Assembly: GCA_964342695.1 (NCBI GenBank)
Contig: CAYFFV010000022.1
Location: 1-31,307, forward strand
Reading direction: 5' to 3'
Origin: CAYFFV01 sp964342695
Lineage (GTDB): Bacteria > Acidobacteriota > Vicinamibacteria > Vicinamibacterales > UBA8438
DNA length: 31,307 nucleotides
The translations under genes were made by a program, and so were the position numbers. The stretch's first letter is position 1, and each line of letters opens with the position of its first letter. Below are positions 25,778-31,307 of the stretch, in pieces. The notes beneath the pieces are model-generated. The model did not search any database. It was not told where the DNA came from and saw only the letters and a program-made list of their open reading frames with translations.

Positions 25778-26839
25778 ATGAGAATTGTAGTGGCCATGTC
25801 TGGCGGAGTTGATTCCTCTGTAGCTGCCGCGCTCTTGTCTCACGATGGACACGATGTCGTTGGATTGTCGATGCAGCTGTACGATCAACGAGACGGAGAT
25901 ATCACATTTGGAAGTTGTTGCACCTTGGACGATTTACATGACGCCCGTCGCGTTGCAGGACTATTAGGTATCCCGCATTACATTCTTAATTTTGAACGCA
26001 AGTTCAAGGCGTCCGTTGTGAATAATTTCATCTCGGAATACGAGAACGCAAGAACGCCTATCCCTTGTGTGCACTGCAATGGAGAATTGAAATTCTCTAC
26101 ATTGTTGGAGCGCGCCCATGGTCTCGATGCCCCAAAACTCGCAACTGGTCACTACGCACAAGTCATTAAGAAAAAGGATGGAACCTATGCGTTAAAACGT
26201 GGTGTCGACCTGGAAAAGGATCAATCGTATTTTCTTTTTTCCTTGACCCAAGCTCAACTAGCCTGTGCCTCGTTTCCTTTAGGGCAGCAGCAAAAAAGTG
26301 AAGTAAGAGCATACGCCGAGAAATTCAATCTTCCAGTTGCACAAAAACCAGACAGTCACGAGTTATGTTTTGTGCCCGATGGCGATTACGCATCCTTTAT
26401 TGAAAAACAAAGTCCTAGTATCGGAAAATCAGGCCGCATCACTGATTCGTCCGGTGCGACACTTGGCGATCACGACGGAATTCACAGATTTACGATAGGC
26501 CAGAGACGCGGTTTAGGAATTTCTAATGCGGTCCCTCTTTATGTCACCCAGCTTGACGCTGAAACAAACACTGTTACCGTCGGAGAGCGTAGTCAACTTG
26601 AGAAATCAAATCTTACTGCATCGGATGTAAACTGGATAGCTGGGACGCCACCTTCGAGCCCGTTATCCTTAAGTGTGCAAATACGCCATCAACACAAAGC
26701 TGTTCAAGCAACGGTTAAAGCTGAGGGTGCGGGACGCGCACACGTGACTTTCGAGGAACCACAACCTGCAATTACTCCCGGACAGGCAGCTGTGTTTTAC
26801 GAAAGAGAAACGGTTATAGGTGGCGGATGGATCGATTAA
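25778..26839 (+). CDS. mnmA: tRNA-specific 2-thiouridylase
   Basis: Adenylates and thiolates U34 at the wobble position of tRNA-Lys, -Glu and -Gln, with sulfur passed from a cysteine desulfurase. The 353-residue product has the PP-loop SGGVDSS at residues 8-14, SCCTLDDLHDARRVA near 46-60, the catalytic C97 in PCVHCN, LATGHYA near 121-127, and C197 in SHELCFVPDG, matching the two catalytic cysteines of MnmA. The start ATG has no Shine-Dalgarno sequence; a TATAAA box lies 12 bases upstream. The neighbouring cysteine desulfurase is the likely sulfur donor. Confidence 0.96.
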   Translation: MRIVVAMSGGVDSSVAAALLSHDGHDVVGLSMQLYDQRDGDITFGSCCTLDDLHDARRVAGLLGIPHYILNFERKFKASVVNNFISEYENARTPIPCVHCNGELKFSTLLERAHGLDAPKLATGHYAQVIKKKDGTYALKRGVDLEKDQSYFLFSLTQAQLACASFPLGQQQKSEVRAYAEKFNLPVAQKPDSHELCFVPDGDYASFIEKQSPSIGKSGRITDSSGATLGDHDGIHRFTIGQRRGLGISNAVPLYVTQLDAETNTVTVGERSQLEKSNLTASDVNWIAGTPPSSPLSLSVQIRHQHKAVQATVKAEGAGRAHVTFEEPQPAITPGQAAVFYERETVIGGGWID

Positions 26840-26866
26840 CAAAAGAGCGTTTATACGGCACTCCTG

Positions 26867-27784
26867 TTACAACTGTTCAAGATATCGTTCGGCATCTATG
26901 GCGGCCATGCATCCTGTGCCTGCAGCAGTAACCGCCTGTCTATAAACGTGATCCTGAACATCACCTGCAGCAAAGACACCCGGCACGCTTGTTCTCGTAC
27001 CACTATGGGGTACGATGTACCCATTCTCGTCTAACTCAACTTTGTCTTTAAAAAGCGAAGTATTTGGATTATGACCAATAGCGATAAATACTCCTTCTAC
27101 GTCCAGTGTCTTGCTTGATCCCGTGTTAACGTTTTTTAAGGTGACACCAGTAACAACACCTTTTTTGACGTCACTGATTTCCTCAATTGCGGAATCCCAC
27201 TCAAAAGAAATTTTTGGATTCTTAAAAGCCTTTTCTTGCATAATCTTTGACGCTCGAAGGGTATCTCTTCGGTGCACGACCGTGACATGCGAAGCAAATT
27301 TTGTTAGGAACGTTGCTTCCTCCATTGCAGAATCTCCCCCTCCAACTACCACAATTGGCTTGTCACGAAAAAAATATCCATCGCAGGTCGCACAGGTTGA
27401 TACGCCATGCCCCATCAACGAACGTTCTGATGATATTCCTAGGAGGCGCGCAGACGCTCCCGTTGCAATAATTAGTGTCCGACTTTCATAACGTTCCTCG
27501 TTGGTGGTTATAAAAAAAGGCGATCTATTTACTGTTACGGACGACACATCCCCTTTTACGAACTCTGTACCGAATCGTTCTGCCTGGGCCCGCATTTCGC
27601 CCATAAGTTCAGGCCCCATGATCCCGCCTCGAAAACCTGGATAGTTCTCAACTTCTGTAGTCAACATTAACTGACCACCTGATTCGAGTCCCTCAATCAA
27701 AAGCGGCTTTAAATTCGCTCGTGCCGTATACAAAGCCGCAGTCAATCCCGCTGGACCAGAACCTATTATTACTACGTCCCTCAT
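26867..27784 (-). CDS. trxB: Thioredoxin-disulfide reductase
   Basis: Reduces thioredoxin with NADPH through FAD and a redox-active disulfide, in the cytosol. The product has the FAD motif GSGPAGLTAALY, the redox pair in CATC (C135 and C138 counted from the longer start), the NADPH motif GGGDSAMEE and the C-terminal GVFAAGDVQD. The length of about 305 residues is standard. An upstream GTG at 27796 would add four residues; ATG at 27784 is preferred because a G-rich stretch lies nine bases before it. It ends 27 bases from mnmA, facing it. No thioredoxin gene is in the window. A related flavoprotein that uses another partner is possible but less likely. Confidence 0.95.
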   Translation of the reverse strand: MRDVVIIGSGPAGLTAALYTARANLKPLLIEGLESGGQLMLTTEVENYPGFRGGIMGPELMGEMRAQAERFGTEFVKGDVSSVTVNRSPFFITTNEERYESRTLIIATGASARLLGISSERSLMGHGVSTCATCDGYFFRDKPIVVVGGGDSAMEEATFLTKFASHVTVVHRRDTLRASKIMQEKAFKNPKISFEWDSAIEEISDVKKGVVTGVTLKNVNTGSSKTLDVEGVFIAIGHNPNTSLFKDKVELDENGYIVPHSGTRTSVPGVFAAGDVQDHVYRQAVTAAGTGCMAAIDAERYLEQL

Positions 27785-27855
27785 ATTACTTTTCACCCCA
27801 CTTCTAGCTTATGACTAATAGGCGTATTTTCGTATGTTATGACCTTATTTATAAA

Positions 27856-28788
27856 TTAGGAATTTGATGCGTTTAGCACATCACTATTTTTAGAAACCCA
27901 TTCAATCAGCGCCCTAGTTTCACTAAAACGTCTTGAATTGGAACCAGCGCCCAGTACTACAACTGATAATGGTCCGTTATCTGGTATTTTCACAACTGTC
28001 GCGAAGCAATAGCCTGAAGCGTCAATGTATCCGGTTTTTCCACCATGTACAAGAAACGAACTTCTTAATAATTTATTTGTGTTTCTAACAGTTAACCGAC
28101 GCCGACTCGTCTTTAAGACATAGACCTGTTTACGCAGAATAGTAGAAATTATTGGTTTTTTCGTCGCGTAAACAATTAAACGGGATAAATCATATGCCGT
28201 TGATAAGTTCTGTTCGTGAAGTCCTGACGGATCAGCATACGAAGTCGACTCAAGTCCAAGCTCAGAAGCCTTTAAATTCATCTGTTCGACAAAACCTACC
28301 GTGCCATATGGTGAGACCCGCGCCAAAACTCGGGCCGCAGCATTGTCTGATGCTATCAACGCGAGATGGAGCAAATCGTAAAGAGTTATCCGTTCTCCTC
28401 GGCGCAAATACGTTGTGTTTGCTCTGTAGACATCTCTCCGCGACACCACCACATCACGACTAAGTTCAGGCTTCTGATCTAAAAACACCAAGGCCATCAT
28501 TATTTTGGTGATACTGGCAATTGCCTGAGGCTGAAATCCATTCGACTCCCACAATACTTGATGTGTTTCTGGGTTATAAACAATGGCAGACCGCGCTCGA
28601 ACACGTGGACGTCTCAACCCAGTTACATCGAGTAATCGAGGAGGGCCATCAAAAGAATAAACCGTTTGGCTGGATCGAAGTAATTGGTTAGCCTTCGAGG
28701 TTTCATCTGGTGCGCCTACTGATTTCACAAGCATCAGTAAGACAAGCGGTATCAAAACCCAATTAAATAACCAGTGCGGAGAATTCAA
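27856..28788 (-). CDS. D-alanyl-D-alanine carboxypeptidase/endopeptidase, S11 family (PBP5/7-like)
   Basis: A periplasmic penicillin-binding protein that trims or cuts D-alanyl links in peptidoglycan. The 310-residue product has an N-terminal hydrophobic segment at about 7-22 (signal anchor or signal peptide) and all three active-site motifs: S92-I-T-K95, S147-D-N149, and K251-T-G253 in HGGKTGYIDASG. It is shorter than PBP5 with no obvious C-terminal membrane helix, which fits PBP7/PbpG-like endopeptidases. The only early start is TTG at 28788, because TAG lies in frame two codons upstream; an ATG at residue 19 would cut into the signal. It lies 60-70 bases after nothing but a short gap to trxB, and its substrate cut is not assignable. 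Confidence 0.9.
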   Translation of the reverse strand: MNSPHWLFNWVLIPLVLLMLVKSVGAPDETSKANQLLRSSQTVYSFDGPPRLLDVTGLRRPRVRARSAIVYNPETHQVLWESNGFQPQAIASITKIMMALVFLDQKPELSRDVVVSRRDVYRANTTYLRRGERITLYDLLHLALIASDNAAARVLARVSPYGTVGFVEQMNLKASELGLESTSYADPSGLHEQNLSTAYDLSRLIVYATKKPIISTILRKQVYVLKTSRRRLTVRNTNKLLRSSFLVHGGKTGYIDASGYCFATVVKIPDNGPLSVVVLGAGSNSRRFSETRALIEWVSKNSDVLNASNS

Positions 28789-28883
28789 TTTCTACACCGC
28801 ATGAATTCTTGCCCTGCTACATAATTAATGAACACTTGGTAAAGATTTTTAGCCACATTTCAACGAATCAGTCATCGAATCAA

Positions 28884-30218
28884 CTATTGATTACCAGAAT
28901 CCTCTTGAGCTCTCGGAAACGAGTAGTGGGTTCGATGACGCAATGTCACATCTTCACGGTCAACTTCAACACGAAGTCGCCGAGTACGGAAAGTTGGATC
29001 GGGATTACTCGAATAGAAGCCAAGAACGTAATAGTCGCTCGTCTCAGCATCAATTTCTTCTAGAGCATCTTCAAAGTCATTACGATTAACTACGGCCATC
29101 CCTCCTGTTAACTCGGCCAACAACCGCAACGAATTCTGAGTCTGAAAAACATGATCCCGCCATTCCCGTATCGGCACATCGTATCCGATGTCAGGCCCGG
29201 CCACTAATCCTCGAGGATCGACGGTGTAAAACGACGCATTAGCCCTATTAGCAGCCAAGGTCAATTGCTTTACCTCTAAAGCCAAATCTGTATCAGCAAA
29301 CACGGTTCCCTGTCGCTCATTAACATTAAACATGTCAACATCACGATCTGATACGCCCCGGTAAAAACTATCCGAGCTTCCGCCCATCTGTTCTTGCACA
29401 TCGCGCATTGCCTGGCCAACAGCGCTCCGCCGAAATCTTTCATACTCAAACGGATTAAAATCATATCCACTACTTAAATATATAAAGGCCTTTCGCCTGT
29501 TCTCTACATCTTCAAGATTCCTGACGATGTCACGTGCTAATTTAAAAGCTTTATGCGCACGCCAGCGCAGTTCGGTTGGACCACCAGGCCCACCAGCCAA
29601 TTGCTCAACAATGTCTTGGTTAGAGAAGCCGTCACCGGTGATTTTGCCCATCGCTGAATACAAAAGATCCCGGTCATAAGTCATCTGCACATTTATAGCC
29701 GACGGTCCGGAGGAAATAATGCCGAACATATCCCCCTCATGAATCAAAGTGTCCGCAACCTTCTTAAAGACTTGCCGAACTTTAGGTGTTAAGCCAGTCT
29801 GGAGGTGAAGGTCATCAACAAAAATGATAAAAATTCTACCAGCCGTATCGCTTACGGGACGTGCCGGAGGAAGTACGATTCCCTCTTGCACAGGAGGTGG
29901 TGGAAGAAGCTGATTGTAAACACGTCCGCCATGCACCAAGACTAATGATGCTATTTCCTGAAGCTGACCATCCTCAAAAATTTTTATCTCTTCCTTGTTT
30001 AAATCAGGAATAAAGAGACCATTCTCATCACGGGGAATCACATCCGTTGTAACTAACGTCACTCCCGAACGAAAAGTAGGAGTCTCTTGTAAATCAGCAC
30101 CAAGAGTCGTTTCTGTTTCGGGAGATTGCTGCGCTGTAATCACGAGCCCGACCGCACTACATATAATCACAAGGCAAAAAGCCCACAGCTTTACGCGAAG
30201 AGACGGCAACATGCTCAT
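28884..30218 (-). CDS. VWFA-related acidobacterial domain protein (TIGR03436-like)
   Basis: A 444-residue predicted exported protein. A signal peptide at about 1-29 ends near VITAQQ. The VTLVTTDVIPRDENGLFI segment at 53-70 and the IFEDGQLQEI stretch are the usual start of the family, and the YYVLGFYSSN plus RRLRVEVDRE segments with a final HYSFP are the usual end. The fold in between is a von Willebrand A-type domain. The metal site (DxSxS in classic VWA proteins) reads DDLHL at 135-139, so it is degenerate. The family is abundant in Acidobacteriota, and its role is unknown. GGAG lies five bases before the ATG, and a TATAAT box nine bases before it. Confidence 0.88.
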   Translation of the reverse strand: MSMLPSLRVKLWAFCLVIICSAVGLVITAQQSPETETTLGADLQETPTFRSGVTLVTTDVIPRDENGLFIPDLNKEEIKIFEDGQLQEIASLVLVHGGRVYNQLLPPPPVQEGIVLPPARPVSDTAGRIFIIFVDDLHLQTGLTPKVRQVFKKVADTLIHEGDMFGIISSGPSAINVQMTYDRDLLYSAMGKITGDGFSNQDIVEQLAGGPGGPTELRWRAHKAFKLARDIVRNLEDVENRRKAFIYLSSGYDFNPFEYERFRRSAVGQAMRDVQEQMGGSSDSFYRGVSDRDVDMFNVNERQGTVFADTDLALEVKQLTLAANRANASFYTVDPRGLVAGPDIGYDVPIREWRDHVFQTQNSLRLLAELTGGMAVVNRNDFEDALEEIDAETSDYYVLGFYSSNPDPTFRTRRLRVEVDREDVTLRHRTHYSFPRAQEDSGNQ

Positions 30219-30327
30219 AGTGGCTCCATTATAACAAAGAGAATGAATTTTTTAATACAGCTTTATCCTAGAGATATTATCGTCCACAAAAACGGTTTTC
30301 TACAGCAATTTTATTAAATATTCTTAA
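30219..30327 (-). promoter_or_regulatory. AT-rich gap with -10-like box before the VWFA-type gene
   Basis: This 109-base gap holds an exact TATAAT on the minus strand (30228-30233), nine bases before the ATG at 30218. The -35 position is only a weak match. If this box is used, the transcript would begin about three bases before the start codon and would omit the GGAG ribosome binding site, so the box may instead be chance in AT-rich sequence. No other structure was seen. Confidence 0.3.
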
Positions 30328-31077
30328 CTAAACATCAGTACTCCGAGGCCGCGCTCTTCTACGTCCTAATAATTTCTTAACCGTCTCTATTTCACTTTCA
30401 AAATTCTCTATCCCTCTTACAGCCTGCTCAATCGTGGTCCAATTGTTAGGATTTATAGCCTCAGCATGCTCTCGTATAACGGGATCAAGCTTGCCAAATT
30501 GATTCTTTTCAGAGATTCTGACCTCGATTTCGGCGTGTCGTGCTCTTAAACGCCCCAGCATTTCATCTCCCAGCAGCGTCACAACCGGATGCGTCCAATC
30601 CTCAACAACAACCTCCGCATCATCAGCCAAGCCAGAATAAGACTCACTTGGCAAATCTGACTGCTGCCCACCCTTGGAAGAATCAAAAATCTCAACACTA
30701 TCTACTACTGGCACCAATTTTTCAGTCTCTCCAGTAATGTTTTTGGTTTCTGCTAATTTCTTGTTAACCTGTTCGACCTTGGCGCTCCGCCTAACCTTTT
30801 TAGAAGATTGAGATTTTCTAACCTGATTTGCACCCTTAGCCGGCGTCTCTAAAGGGACGGCAAACAACTTACTCCAATTAAACGAAAGATCAGGATTACT
30901 CTCTTCGATAGAACGAATTGCTTCAGGATCAAAAGAGTGCCTCCCTACTCGAACACTCGGTGGTGTACGAAACCAATACAACAGGCGCGTATGTGAAGAT
31001 TCTTTTCGGCGGTAGGTGTGGAAGAGATACGTGCTCTCATACCCGCGTTTGTCTCGAGAAAAACGAATGAAAGGCAT
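30328..31077 (-). CDS. Protein of unknown function with conserved-looking N- and C-terminal regions
   Basis: A 249-residue soluble-looking protein without signal peptide or membrane segment. It shows three parts: a compact N-terminal segment (about 1-75) starting MPFIRFSRDKRGYESTYL and containing RLLYWFRTPPSVRVGR; a Lys- and Ser-rich, low-complexity linker (about 80-165); and a helical, charged C-terminal segment (about 170-240) with ARHAEIEVRISEK, ending in an Arg-rich tail. I recall similar N-terminal patterns in acidobacterial hypothetical proteins, but cannot confirm that. It starts 14 bases after the lysine-repeat gene, so they are probably co-transcribed. No Shine-Dalgarno sequence is clear. 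No function is proposed. Confidence 0.75.
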   Translation of the reverse strand: MPFIRFSRDKRGYESTYLFHTYRRKESSHTRLLYWFRTPPSVRVGRHSFDPEAIRSIEESNPDLSFNWSKLFAVPLETPAKGANQVRKSQSSKKVRRSAKVEQVNKKLAETKNITGETEKLVPVVDSVEIFDSSKGGQQSDLPSESYSGLADDAEVVVEDWTHPVVTLLGDEMLGRLRARHAEIEVRISEKNQFGKLDPVIREHAEAINPNNWTTIEQAVRGIENFESEIETVKKLLGRRRARPRSTDV

Positions 31078-31091
31078 CCCAAAAATAAAGT

Positions 31092-31307
31092 CTATTTTTT
31101 CCGTTTTGCGACAGTTTTTGTCCGCGCACTTCGCACAGTCACTCGTCCGGACTTCTTCTTGGCCACCTTCTTTTTGGTCACCTTCTTTTTGGCCACCTTC
31201 TTTTTGGCTACCTTCTTTTTGGCTACCTTCTTTTTGGCCACCTTCTTTTTGGTCACCTTCTTTTTGGTCACCTTCTTTTTGGTCACCTTCTTTTTGGCCA
31301 CCTTCTT
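31092..31307 (-). CDS. Lysine-rich KKKV(A/T) repeat protein, N-terminus cut by the window edge
   Basis: At least 71 codons are visible. The reading frame enters from the right edge already inside a repeat of the five-residue unit KKKVA or KKKVT, with ten whole units and part of another, and then ends in a basic tail (SGRVTVRSARTKTVAKRKK). The GTG at 31301 that might look like a start encodes a repeat valine, so the true start is outside the window. Such Lys/Ala/Val repeats occur in bacterial histone H1-like proteins and on nucleoid-associated proteins such as HU variants, where they bind DNA. That role is inferred from composition. Low-complexity protein; could also be a basic tail on an unrelated domain. 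Confidence 0.7.
   Translation of the reverse strand, partial: KKVAKKKVTKKKVTKKKVTKKKVAKKKVAKKKVAKKKVAKKKVTKKKVAKKKSGRVTVRSARTKTVAKRKK
31152..31307 (-). repeat. Tandem 15-base repeat inside the lysine-rich gene
   Basis: About 10.4 copies of a 15-base unit, read on the minus strand as AAGAAGGTGRCCAAA. Units differ by GCC/ACC (Ala/Thr) and GTG/GTA, and the tract continues past the window edge. Because 15 is a multiple of three, copy loss or gain keeps the reading frame. The near-identity of the units at the DNA level, beyond what the protein needs, suggests recent expansion by slippage or recombination. Confidence 0.9.

Noticed and set aside
31299..31301. GTG as start of the lysine-repeat protein
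   Set aside because: It encodes the valine of a KKKVA repeat and the same repeat continues upstream to the window edge.
31152..31307. CRISPR-like array
   Set aside because: The repeats are contiguous 15-base coding units without spacers.

Overview
The window reads as bacterial chromosome at moderate GC, densely packed with genes and mostly housekeeping. The best lineage marker is a protein at 28884-30218 that matches the layout of the VWFA-related acidobacterial family. A bactofilin, a SAM hydrolase and a conserved-looking protein of unknown function fit the same picture, so an Acidobacteriota member (possibly Vicinamibacteria-like) is the best guess. No rRNA, tRNA, CRISPR array, transposase, integrase or phage gene was seen, and no gene-free stretch exceeds 300 bases. 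The window cuts a gene at each end: priA at the left lacks its C-terminus, and a lysine-repeat protein at the right lacks its N-terminus. Layout: (1) 1-9190, minus strand, is a tightly packed run of eight genes read from right to left: ugd, galE, an MsbA-type ABC exporter, yicC, gmk, coaBC, a 4Fe-4S uracil-DNA glycosylase and priA. Most junctions overlap or are separated by a few bases, so this looks like one operon. (2) 9352-17240, plus strand and divergent from ugd, is a surface-polysaccharide cluster: four GT4 glycosyltransferases, one GT2 glycosyltransferase, a WcaJ-type polyprenyl-phosphate sugar transferase and a UDP-glucuronate decarboxylase. (3) 17271-24402, minus strand, holds pgsA, a TPR/SLH lipoprotein, a TsaC/Sua5-type gene, glpX, an acyl-CoA dehydrogenase, a SAM hydrolase family protein, a small methyltransferase and a bactofilin. 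(4) 24561-26839, plus strand, is a cysteine desulfurase and mnmA pair for tRNA 2-thiolation. (5) 26867-31307, minus strand, holds trxB, a D,D-peptidase, the VWFA-type protein, a protein of unknown function and the lysine-repeat protein. How they work together: Ugd makes UDP-glucuronate, the UXS-type enzyme can turn it into UDP-xylose, and GalE interconverts UDP-glucose and UDP-galactose. The WcaJ-type enzyme would load the first sugar on undecaprenyl phosphate and the five glycosyltransferases would extend it. No Wzx flippase, Wzy polymerase, Wza/Wzc export machinery or ligase lies in the window; the only exporter is the ABC protein beside galE. I found no clearly new defence or mobile system. 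The most unusual items are the 15-base-repeat lysine-rich protein with its unexplained partner, a SAM hydrolase homologue with a probable catalytic His-to-Glu change, and the polysaccharide cluster without its own flippase.
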